DNA from: CAZVIK01 sp964627045
GTDB taxonomy: Bacteria; Acidobacteriota; Terriglobia; Bryobacterales; Bryobacteraceae
DNA: 64,000 nt
Assembly (NCBI GenBank): GCA_964627045.1
Contig: CAZVIK010000001.1
Span: forward strand, 1 to 64,000
Direction: 5' to 3'
The position numbers and the translations under genes are program-made. The notes below the pieces were generated by a model. It made no database searches, was not told the DNA's origin, and saw nothing but the letters and a program-made list of their open reading frames with translations. Below are positions 16,077-23,660 of this stretch, piece after piece (within the stretch, counting starts at the first letter, position 1; each line of letters opens with the position of its first letter).

Positions 16077-16496
16077 TCAAAGCCGGTCGAGCGTGGCCAC
16101 GTCCTGCTCGCCGCCGAAGTACTTAGCCAAGGCGTCGAGAAACACGCGGTTGTCCTCCGCCGCACGCGCAAATAGCGTCATCGACGAGCGGAACTTCAGA
16201 TCGTCGGGATAGCCGAAAATCTCGCCGATCGTGCGTCTTTCCACGGCGTTCACCAGCCCCGTGCATTCCCGCAGCCGCGGACCAAGCACCGGGTGCGCCA
16301 GATACGCCGCGGCCTCCTCCAGCGACGAGATCGCGTAGCGCGCCGACATGGCGCTGAAGCCGAGCCCCCGGATCTGCGGGAAAACGAACCAGATCCAGTG
16401 CCCGCGCTTGCGCCCCGCGCGCAATTCCTCGACGACCGACGCATACACGCCTTCCTGGGCGTCCAGGAAACGTTGCAGGTGGAAGGGGTCTCCCAT
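16077..16496 (-). CDS. DUF1810 family protein
   Basis: The 139-residue protein fits the DUF1810 family: DPFHLQRFLDAQEGVYASVVEELRAGRKRGHWIWFVFPQI near the N-terminus, then GLGFSAMSARYAI and a closing KFRSSMTLFARAA. DUF1810 proteins are small cytoplasmic proteins of unknown function, sometimes labelled calpastatin-like. ATG 16496 follows GAGGGA and lies 5 bases after the stop of the propeller lipoprotein gene, so the two are co-transcribed. Confidence 0.85.
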   Translation of the reverse strand: MGDPFHLQRFLDAQEGVYASVVEELRAGRKRGHWIWFVFPQIRGLGFSAMSARYAISSLEEAAAYLAHPVLGPRLRECTGLVNAVERRTIGEIFGYPDDLKFRSSMTLFARAAEDNRVFLDALAKYFGGEQDVATLDRL

Positions 16497-16500
16497 TCCC

Positions 16501-17610
16501 TCACACTTCCACCACCGCCGCGCTGACCGGTTTGCTGCCCACCGGGATCGTCGTGTACAGCGCCACCCCACGCTGCCGGCTGCGCACGATCGACCCGGGC
16601 CGCACCACCGCCATCGTCCCCGAACGCCGGCTCAGGATCAGCGCGTACCCGTCGTCGGGTGTGATGGTCACGAAATCCGGCTCTGCCCCCACCGCCACCA
16701 CCGCGATCACGCGCCGCGTTTCCGGATCCAGAATCGTCACGTCCCCGGTCGGCGCGTTGGTCACGAACAGGTATTCCGGCGACGAGGAGAACGCCATCGC
16801 GCCCGGAGCGCGGCCCGCCAGCGCGGTCTCGGCTACCTCGGTGCGGTACGGGTTCAGAATGACCACCGCGTCCATCCCGTCTCCCGTGACGAACAGCTCG
16901 CCGCCATCGTGCTTGAAGCAGAATCTCCTCGGCCGCACGGCAACCTGGAGCCGGGTGAGCACGCGCCCGTCCACCGTCTGAATCGCCGCGACTAGGCGGC
17001 GATCCGGGTCCGCCGCCAGGGCCAGCGTCCCGTCCCGCCGCAGACACACCGCCCCGGCGGCGTCTCCGGCCTCCACCCTGTGTTGAACGCGGCCCGCGGC
17101 CAGGTCCACCAGCGAGACGGATCCCCGTGGGTGGGTGACCGCCGCGATCAGTCCACTCGGGGCGACATCGAATTCCGCCGATTCCACCGCGAGGGCAATC
17201 CGAAGGTCTACCTGGAGGCTCGCCAACGGCACGCGCAGCAACTGCGCCGGTTCGTGCAGCAACACCCAAACCGCGTCCCCCTTGGGCGGCAGGCACATCG
17301 ACGCGGGCCGTCCCGGCAGGCGCAACCGCCGCGCCACGCGGGAATCGCCCACATTCAATTCGCACAACTCGCCCGGCGCCAGTGACAGGACGTAGGCCGT
17401 GCCGCGTTCCCGACCCGCCACCACCTGGATCGGACTGGAGCCCAACGGAATGCGGCGCCGCAGCGCGAATGCCGTCAGATCCACGGCCGCCACCGAGCGG
17501 CTTTCTTCATCAGCCACCAGCGCATAGCCGGGAAACCCCGACCCCCGCCGCGGTCCGCAACCGGCCGCCGCCACCAGCGCCGCCGGGCAGAATGCGCGCC
17601 GCGAGATCAT
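16501..17610 (-). CDS. Beta-propeller lipoprotein (YncE-like)
   Basis: A 369-residue protein with a lipoprotein leader: RRAFCPAALVAAAGC with Cys at about residue 18 as lipid site, and an RR pair that could also serve Tat. The rest is a run of about seven repeats of roughly 43 residues of the pattern 'value-x-x-x-D-P-x-T-x-x-V' (for example FVTNAPTGDVTILDPETRRVIAVVAVG), i.e. a YVTN/YncE-type seven-bladed propeller. These proteins usually bind ligands or partners rather than catalyse. ATG 17610 has no strong ribosome binding site. It is divergent from mreB and 5 bases ahead of the DUF1810 gene. Confidence 0.75.
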   Translation of the reverse strand: MISRRAFCPAALVAAAGCGPRRGSGFPGYALVADEESRSVAAVDLTAFALRRRIPLGSSPIQVVAGRERGTAYVLSLAPGELCELNVGDSRVARRLRLPGRPASMCLPPKGDAVWVLLHEPAQLLRVPLASLQVDLRIALAVESAEFDVAPSGLIAAVTHPRGSVSLVDLAAGRVQHRVEAGDAAGAVCLRRDGTLALAADPDRRLVAAIQTVDGRVLTRLQVAVRPRRFCFKHDGGELFVTGDGMDAVVILNPYRTEVAETALAGRAPGAMAFSSSPEYLFVTNAPTGDVTILDPETRRVIAVVAVGAEPDFVTITPDDGYALILSRRSGTMAVVRPGSIVRSRQRGVALYTTIPVGSKPVSAAVVEV

Positions 17611-17720
17611 AAGTAAGTCATTGTAACGGAAGGAATAATCCCGGTCCACTGGCGGCGGTTCCCAGCGATGTGATAGGCTTTGAGATCAACCACTTCTGAG
17701 GAGATTCTCACACTCACAGA

Positions 17721-18746
17721 ATGAACCTTCGTTCGCTTTTTAGCCTTTTCTCGTCCGATCTGGCGATCGACTTGGGGACCGCGAACACACTCGTCTACGC
17801 CAAGGGCAAGGGCATCGTTGTGAACGAGCCCTCCATCGTCGCCATCAACAAGACCAACGGCGAAGTCGAAGCCGTCGGCCGCGAGGCCAAGGAGATGCTG
17901 GGCCGCACTCCCGGCAACATCGTGGCCATCCGCCCGATGAAGGATGGCGTCATCGCCGATTTCAAGGTCACTGAGCGGATGCTGACCTACTTCATCCAGA
18001 AGGCGCACGGGCGCCGCATGCTGGTACATCCGCGAATCGTAATCGGCGTGCCTAGCGAGATCACGCAGGTGGAAAAGCGTGCCGTGGTGGACTCGGCCTA
18101 CCGCGCGAAGGCCAGCGAAGTGCACCTTGTCGAGCAGGCCATGGTGGCGGCCATCGGCGCAGGGCTGCCCATCACCGAGCCTTGCGGCAATATGGTGGTC
18201 GATATCGGCGGCGGAACCACCGATGTGGCCGTTATCTCCCTTTCCGGCATCGTTTATTCGCGTTCGGTGCGCGTCGCCGGAAACGAGATGGACGACGCCA
18301 TCGTGCAGTACCTCAAGCGAAAATACAACCTTTTGATCGGCGAACGTACGGCAGAGCAGATCAAGATGCAGATCGGTTCGGCGTTTCCTCTCGACAAGCC
18401 CATCACGATGGAGATCAAGGGCCGCAATCTGATTCAGGGCGTCCCCAAGACCATCACCATCGACGACAGCGAAATCCGCGAGGCGCTGTCGGAATGCGTG
18501 GCCACGATCCTGAACGCCATCCGCGTCGCGCTGGAGCGGACGCCGCCGGAACTCAGCGCCGACATCAGCGACCGCGGCATCGTCCTCACCGGCGGCGGAG
18601 CGCTTCTCAAGAACCTGGACAAGAGGATCAAGGAGGAGACCGGGCTTCCGGTGTCGGTCGCCGAAGATCCGCTGGCTTCCGTGGTGCTCGGTACCAGCAA
18701 GATGCTTACCGATTTCCACTTGCTACGCAAGATCTCCATCGAGTAG
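17721..18746 (+). CDS. mreB: Rod-shape actin homologue MreB
   Basis: MreB forms membrane-bound filaments that organise lateral wall synthesis. The 341-residue sequence has the amphipathic N-terminus (LRSLFSLFSS), phosphate 1 loop DLGTANTLVY, phosphate 2 loop DIGGGTTDVAV and the adenosine motif ILTGGGALLKNLD. It heads a tight operon with mreC, mreD, mrdA and rodA. GAGGAG at 17698-17703 is 17 bases from the ATG, too far to be an optimal binding site, yet the protein start matches the family. Confidence 0.97.
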   Translation: MNLRSLFSLFSSDLAIDLGTANTLVYAKGKGIVVNEPSIVAINKTNGEVEAVGREAKEMLGRTPGNIVAIRPMKDGVIADFKVTERMLTYFIQKAHGRRMLVHPRIVIGVPSEITQVEKRAVVDSAYRAKASEVHLVEQAMVAAIGAGLPITEPCGNMVVDIGGGTTDVAVISLSGIVYSRSVRVAGNEMDDAIVQYLKRKYNLLIGERTAEQIKMQIGSAFPLDKPITMEIKGRNLIQGVPKTITIDDSEIREALSECVATILNAIRVALERTPPELSADISDRGIVLTGGGALLKNLDKRIKEETGLPVSVAEDPLASVVLGTSKMLTDFHLLRKISIE

Positions 18747-18765
18747 CCGGTCCCGCGGGCGGGTT

Positions 18766-19884
18766 ATGGGTTCGCTGCTCCATCGCTACCGAAGCCTGAC
18801 CGCGCTGTTGCTCCTGTTGTTTGCGCAACTCATCCTGGTGGCCTACCAGGTCCGAACCAGCCAAGACGTCCGGCTGTTGCGGGTTTGGGCCGTCAGCGCC
18901 GTCACCCCTTTGGCGCGGCTCCTGGGATCGGCCAGCGGCGAAACCTCCAGCCTGCTGAAAGACTACCTTCTGCTGGTGGGGGTGCAACAAGAGAACCGGC
19001 GTCTGCGCGCCGAGTTGGACCGCCTCAAGATCGAGAACCGCTTCCTGCGCTCGGAGCTTGGTACGGCCGAGCGCGCCCAGGCGCTGGCGGCGTTTCAGGC
19101 GCGCACGCCGTCCCGCACGATCGCTGCCAGGGTGATCGGCGTCGGGCCTTCGGTGGATTCGCGCGTGCTGTTGCTGGACCGCGGTTCGGACGCCGGTGTC
19201 CGCGCCGGCCAAGCCGTCATCAATGCCGACGGCATCGTGGGAAAGGTCACGGCGGCTTATCCCGCCACGGCGCACGTGATGTTGGTCACCGACGCGGGCT
19301 TCGCTGCGGGTGTCGTCAGCGCCAAAAACAAGGTTCAGGGAACGCTGCGGGGTTCCGGCGGCGCGCTCTGCCGCGTGGACCACGTGCAGAACGAAGAGAA
19401 CGTCGAAGCCGGCGAGTGGTTCTACACATCGGGCGACGACCGGCTGTTTCCGCGGGGGTTGCCGGCGGGCCGCGTGAAGTCCGTCGGACAAGGCCGGACG
19501 TTCAAGGACGTTGTTGTAGAGCCCAGCGGCATCTCTCGCGGCCTGGAGGAAGTACTTGTGGTGCTCGAAGGCGTCCACCAACAGGTTCCGGTTCCCGAGC
19601 TTCCCGCCGAGGCCGCCCCGCTGCTGCCACCGCCCGATGACGGCCCGGCGACGGCGTCAACGCCGGTGGCGGGTGTGGCAACACTGGAGACCGACGCGGA
19701 TCGCCTGGTCAACTCCTACCGGAAATCCGCCGAAGCCTCGGGCCGCCCCTTCGGCGACAACGTGAACGCCGCCAGGCCCCCGGCCGCGCCGCCCGCCGCC
19801 ACGCCGCCTCCCTCCGGCGGGAACGCCGCGAAGAAACCGTCGTCTGCAAAGCCCCCCGCCGGCAGCGGAGCGGCGCGCCCATGA
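18766..19884 (+). CDS. mreC: Rod-shape-determining protein MreC
   Basis: MreC is a bitopic inner-membrane protein that links MreB filaments to PBP2 in the periplasm. This 372-residue protein has one N-terminal helix (about 10-28), a coiled coil (about 80-105, EENRRLRAELDRLKIENRFLRSE order) and the beta-barrel domain with ARVIGVGPS, LDRGSDAGVRAGQAVIN and GIVGKVTAAYPATAHVMLVTD. The C-terminal tail of about 80 residues is Pro/Ala-rich and likely disordered, longer than in E. coli. Its stop overlaps the start of mreD in ATGA. Confidence 0.95.
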   Translation: MGSLLHRYRSLTALLLLLFAQLILVAYQVRTSQDVRLLRVWAVSAVTPLARLLGSASGETSSLLKDYLLLVGVQQENRRLRAELDRLKIENRFLRSELGTAERAQALAAFQARTPSRTIAARVIGVGPSVDSRVLLLDRGSDAGVRAGQAVINADGIVGKVTAAYPATAHVMLVTDAGFAAGVVSAKNKVQGTLRGSGGALCRVDHVQNEENVEAGEWFYTSGDDRLFPRGLPAGRVKSVGQGRTFKDVVVEPSGISRGLEEVLVVLEGVHQQVPVPELPAEAAPLLPPPDDGPATASTPVAGVATLETDADRLVNSYRKSAEASGRPFGDNVNAARPPAAPPAATPPPSGGNAAKKPSSAKPPAGSGAARP

Positions 19885-20417
19885 ACGACTTCGGGGGTCC
19901 CCTGTTCCCCGGTACCCGGGGCAAGAAAAAGCTCTTCCGAATCCGCCCCTGGGTGGTATTGGCCACTCCGCTGGCCGCACTGTTGTTCCAGGTGTACGTC
20001 CCGCTGTACGTGCCATTGGCACGCTACCTGGAACTGACGCTGTTGGTCACCGTGTATCTCGCGGTGTCCCGGCGCGGCCCGGTCGCCGGAGCCTTCACCG
20101 GGGCGCTGATCGGCCTGGTTCAGGACTCGCTCTCCAATCAGCCCATCGGCGTGTTCGGGATGGTGAAGACCGTCATCGGCTACGCCGCCGCCAGTCTCGG
20201 CGTCCGGCTTGACACCGAACACGCCGCCGTCCGTTTCGGCCTGGGCTGCTTCTTTTTCGCCGCTCACCAACTGCTGTACGAAGCGGCGAAGCGGGGACTG
20301 CTCGGCACGCCGTCCGGATTGCACCTGGTCCCTACGCTCCTGGCCATACTGGTAAACGGCGCCTCGGGTGTGGTGTTGTTCTTCCTGTTGGATAAACTGA
20401 GGGATAGGGAATCCTAG
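19881..20417 (+). CDS. mreD: Rod-shape-determining protein MreD
   Basis: This 178-residue polytopic membrane protein sits between mreC and mrdA and starts in the ATGA overlap with mreC. It has about five hydrophobic helices and a basic cytoplasmic N-terminus (GTRGKKKLFRIRPW). The segment GALIGLVQDSLSNQPIGVFGMVKTVIGY is the conserved MreD core. MreD is part of the elongasome and supports MreC-PBP2 activity; its exact action is not known. Confidence 0.93.
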   Translation: MNDFGGPLFPGTRGKKKLFRIRPWVVLATPLAALLFQVYVPLYVPLARYLELTLLVTVYLAVSRRGPVAGAFTGALIGLVQDSLSNQPIGVFGMVKTVIGYAAASLGVRLDTEHAAVRFGLGCFFFAAHQLLYEAAKRGLLGTPSGLHLVPTLLAILVNGASGVVLFFLLDKLRDRES

Positions 20418-20424
20418 GGTCCCT

Positions 20425-22314
20425 GTGCCCGTGAAGCCTTCCGACCACGACCGCGAACACATGGATATGCCTCGCGGCCTGCTGCGCCGCGACGACGTCA
20501 AGTTCGCCACCGGGCGAATCGCGTTCTTTCAGTACCTCGCCGTGGCGGTGTTCCTTTTCCTTCTGTCCGGATTCTGGGACTTGCAGGTTCGTTACCCGGA
20601 GTTCTACAGCCAGCAGGCCGAGAAGAACCGGATCAAGGCGCTCCCGGTTCCCGCGCCGCGCGGCAAGATTCTGGATCGCGACGGGCGCGTGATCGTCGAC
20701 AATCACTCGTCTTACAGCCTGATGCTGTTGCGCGAGAATCTGAAGCCGGAACAGGTCCGGCCGGTGGCCGAAGGGTTGGGACTGGTTTACGACGAGGTGG
20801 CGGCGCGGGTGCGGCGATTCCGCGCCCAGCCGCGCTATCGTCCCATCACGGTCAAAGAGGAGTTGACGCGCGGAGACCTGGCGTTCGTGGAGGCGCATCG
20901 CGGTTCCCCGGGTTTTCCCGAGATGGAAGTGATTCACGCGCAGCGGCGGCTCTACCCGAAGAGCGGGCTGGCGGCTCACGTCATTGGCTATGTCGGCGAG
21001 GTGAGCGAATCGGAGTTGAATACCGCCGAGTTTGCCAAGTACAACCAGGGCGACGTCATCGGCAAGGCCGGCGTCGAGCGATACTACAACGAGACGCTCA
21101 CCGGCGTCGATGGCCAACGCCGCGTCGTGGTGGATGTTCTCGGCAATGAACGCCAGGTGATCGGGCTGACCGAGGCGGTCCCCGGCAAACCGCTTCGCCT
21201 AACCATCGATCTGGATCTCCAGAGCGTGGCCGAACTCGCTATGGAGGGACAGAAGGGCGCCGTGGTGGCTCTGGACCCGCGTAACGGCGAGGTTCTGGCG
21301 ATGGTCAGCCAGCCCGCCTACGATCCCAGCAAGTTCACGGGAGGCATCCGTTCGGCCGATTGGAGGGAGATCGTCGGCAACCAGGACAACCCGCTTTTAA
21401 ACCGGGCCATTCAGGCGCAGCTTGCGCCGGGCTCGACGTTCAAGCCCATCGTGGCGTTGGCCGCGTTGGAGAGCGGCATGATCGACGAGACCTTCGACGT
21501 CCACTGTCCCGGCGGCGCGAGCTTTTACGGCCGGTACTTCCGTTGCCACCTGAAGGGCGGCCACGGCACGGTGGATATGCACAAGGCCATCGTGCAGTCT
21601 TGCGACGTGTGGTTCTACAACGCCGGAAACCGGATCGGCATCGACAAGATCGCCGAGTATGCCGAGGCGACCGGCCTTGGAAGAAAGACCGGGATCGATC
21701 TGCCGCACGAAGCCGCCGGACTGGTTCCTTCCACGCAATGGAAGATCCGCACCACGCGCCAGAAATGGTACGCGGGCGAGACCATCTCGGTCGCCATCGG
21801 GCAGGGCGCCTTGACTGTGACTCCGCTGCAACTGGCGCACGCCATTGGCGGATTGGCGATGGGCGGAACCTGGTACACGCCCCACCTGGTTGCCGGGGCG
21901 ACGGCGCAGGAAACGCCTCGGCGGGCGTCCTTCAATCCGGAGAACGTAGCCAAGGTCATCTATGGGATGTTCGGCGTGGTCAACGAGGGCGGTACGGGCG
22001 CGCGCGCCAGGGTCGCCGGCATTGAAATCTGCGGGAAGACGGGGACCGCGCAGTTGGCTTCCAACGAGGCGCTAAAGGCGATGAAGGGCGGGGACGAGAT
22101 GAAGGACAACGCCTGGTTTGTCGGCTTCGCTCCGCGCGAGTCACCCGAGATCGTGGTGGCCGCGCTGGTGGAGGGCGGCCTGCACGGCAGCACCGCCGCC
22201 GCGCCCATCGCGCGCGACGTCATCAAGACCTACTTCGACAAGAAGGCCGCGCGTCAGCCCGCGCCAATGGTCGCGCGCCAGTCGCCGGCCGAACCCGTCA
22301 CGGTGGGGCAGTAA
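20425..22314 (+). CDS. mrdA: Penicillin-binding protein 2 (elongasome transpeptidase)
   Basis: PBP2 is the class B transpeptidase that crosslinks lateral peptidoglycan with RodA. The 629-residue protein has one N-terminal helix (about residues 33-52), a dimerisation/pedestal region with RGKILDRDGRVIVDN, and the transpeptidase domain. The active-site motifs are visible: APGSTFKP (SxxK), SCDVWFYN (SxN-like) and CGKTGTAQ (KTG). GTG 20425 lies 7 bases after the mreD stop; an in-frame ATG at 20461 would shorten the cytoplasmic tail. The gene ends 4 bases before rodA. Confidence 0.95.
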   Translation: MPVKPSDHDREHMDMPRGLLRRDDVKFATGRIAFFQYLAVAVFLFLLSGFWDLQVRYPEFYSQQAEKNRIKALPVPAPRGKILDRDGRVIVDNHSSYSLMLLRENLKPEQVRPVAEGLGLVYDEVAARVRRFRAQPRYRPITVKEELTRGDLAFVEAHRGSPGFPEMEVIHAQRRLYPKSGLAAHVIGYVGEVSESELNTAEFAKYNQGDVIGKAGVERYYNETLTGVDGQRRVVVDVLGNERQVIGLTEAVPGKPLRLTIDLDLQSVAELAMEGQKGAVVALDPRNGEVLAMVSQPAYDPSKFTGGIRSADWREIVGNQDNPLLNRAIQAQLAPGSTFKPIVALAALESGMIDETFDVHCPGGASFYGRYFRCHLKGGHGTVDMHKAIVQSCDVWFYNAGNRIGIDKIAEYAEATGLGRKTGIDLPHEAAGLVPSTQWKIRTTRQKWYAGETISVAIGQGALTVTPLQLAHAIGGLAMGGTWYTPHLVAGATAQETPRRASFNPENVAKVIYGMFGVVNEGGTGARARVAGIEICGKTGTAQLASNEALKAMKGGDEMKDNAWFVGFAPRESPEIVVAALVEGGLHGSTAAAPIARDVIKTYFDKKAARQPAPMVARQSPAEPVTVGQ

Positions 22315-22318
22315 CGGC

Positions 22319-23410
22319 ATGTCGGAATACCGCTCCTCACGCGATCTGGACTGGCCGCTGGTTCTGCTGGCGGTTGTCCTTTCGGCTTTCGGGATCCTCC
22401 AGATCTATTCGGCCACCGCCGGCACGGTCTGGAAGGACGCCTGGTGGAAACAGACACTGTTTCTGGCGGCCGGCTTCGCCGTCATGCAGGTATTGGCAAG
22501 GATCGATTACCACCGGCTTCTCGAACATGTTCCGCTCTTTTACCTTGTCAGCGTCGCCACCCTGCTCGGTGTGATGCTCGTCGGGCGGCAGGTGTTCGGG
22601 TCGCGACGTTGGATCCCGTTGCCCGGAGGATTCACTTTTCAGGTGTCGGAATTCGTTAAACTAGTGATAGTACTGCTGGCGGCGCGATACCTGAGCGAAA
22701 TGAAGGGCGACCGGCCCACGCTCCGGGACTTCCTGAAGCTAGGCGCCTTGGTCGCGCTGCCGATGATGCTGGTCATGAAGCAGCCCGATTTGGGGACGTC
22801 GCTCACCTACGCGGCCATCGCCGGGGCGGGCATCTTCTTCGCCGGGCTGCGGTGGCAGCACACCGTGGCGATCGTGCTCCTGGGAATCCTGGCCCTGCCG
22901 GTGGGCTGGATGTTCCTGAAGGACTATCAGAAGGCCCGTTTGACTTCGTTTCTGAATCCGGGCAGCGACCCGTTGAACACGGGTTACCAGGTCATTCAAT
23001 CGAAGATCGCCGTCGGCAGCGGCGGCATGTGGGGCAAGGGAGTCACCCGGGGCAGCCAGACGCAGTTGCGGTTTCTGCCGGTGGCCCACACGGATTTCAT
23101 TCTCTCGGCCTTTGCCGAGGAACACGGGTTTGTTGGAGTTGCTGTCGTCTTGAGCCTGTATTTCCTTATGCTGATGCAGATCGTGCAGAATGCGCAGGCC
23201 GCCCCGGACAGGGCCGGCATGTACGTCTGCATGGGTGTCGGCGCGTTGTTGCTGTTTCATTTGCTGGTGAATACCGGAATGCTGGTGGGGCGGATGATCG
23301 TTACCGGAGTCCCGCTGCCGCTGATGAGCTATGGCGGGTCCAGCATGTTGACGGTGTTCATGATGCTGGGGCTGGTCAACAACGTCCGGCTTCAGCGGTT
23401 CGTGAATTGA
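22319..23410 (+). CDS. rodA: SEDS glycosyltransferase RodA
   Basis: RodA polymerises lipid II in the elongasome. The 363-residue protein has about ten membrane helices with the SEDS hallmarks: VFGSRRWIPL, VKLVIVLLAARYLSE, MKQPDLGTSLTY (the catalytic-region Asp), the large periplasmic loop SFLNPGSDPLNTGYQVIQSKIAVGSGG, FILSAFAEEHGF, and the terminal GVPLPLMSYGGSSML. It ends the mreBCD-mrdA-rodA operon. ATG 22319 begins 4 bases after the mrdA stop. Confidence 0.96.
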   Translation: MSEYRSSRDLDWPLVLLAVVLSAFGILQIYSATAGTVWKDAWWKQTLFLAAGFAVMQVLARIDYHRLLEHVPLFYLVSVATLLGVMLVGRQVFGSRRWIPLPGGFTFQVSEFVKLVIVLLAARYLSEMKGDRPTLRDFLKLGALVALPMMLVMKQPDLGTSLTYAAIAGAGIFFAGLRWQHTVAIVLLGILALPVGWMFLKDYQKARLTSFLNPGSDPLNTGYQVIQSKIAVGSGGMWGKGVTRGSQTQLRFLPVAHTDFILSAFAEEHGFVGVAVVLSLYFLMLMQIVQNAQAAPDRAGMYVCMGVGALLLFHLLVNTGMLVGRMIVTGVPLPLMSYGGSSMLTVFMMLGLVNNVRLQRFVN

Positions 23411-23468
23411 AGCGAGGCACGGTTTTCAGAGGTAACCGGGACGAACGGTTTTTGGCAGGACGCGCCGG

Positions 23469-23601
23469 GGTGGCGGACGTTGCGAGGCGGCCGGAGGGCT
23501 GCTCCAGTTCGCGGCCCCAGCCCCCGCCGGGCCACCGAGGGTTGGCCTCAGCGACTGGGCGCGCGGCAGTTCCCAGGTTTGTGATCCGCCCGGAGGCGGA
23601 T
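23469..23601 (+). other. Structured leader between rodA and the RNase G gene
   Basis: The 250-base gap holds nested pairing: GGTGGC (23469-23474) with GCCACC (23531-23536), GGCGG (23486-23490) with CCGCC (23524-23528), and GGGCTG (23496-23501) with CAGCCC (23518-23523). A perfect 7-base hairpin ATCCGCC-CGGA-GGCGGAT follows at 23584-23601. It could be the rodA terminator region, but its size and nearness to RNase G also fit an autoregulatory 5' leader. No coding frame in it looks real. Confidence 0.4.
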
Positions 23602-23660
23602 TGAGTCTTCGGTCCTTTGCGGCGCTGTGCTCCTTGCTTCTCCTGAGGTGAGGAGTATCC

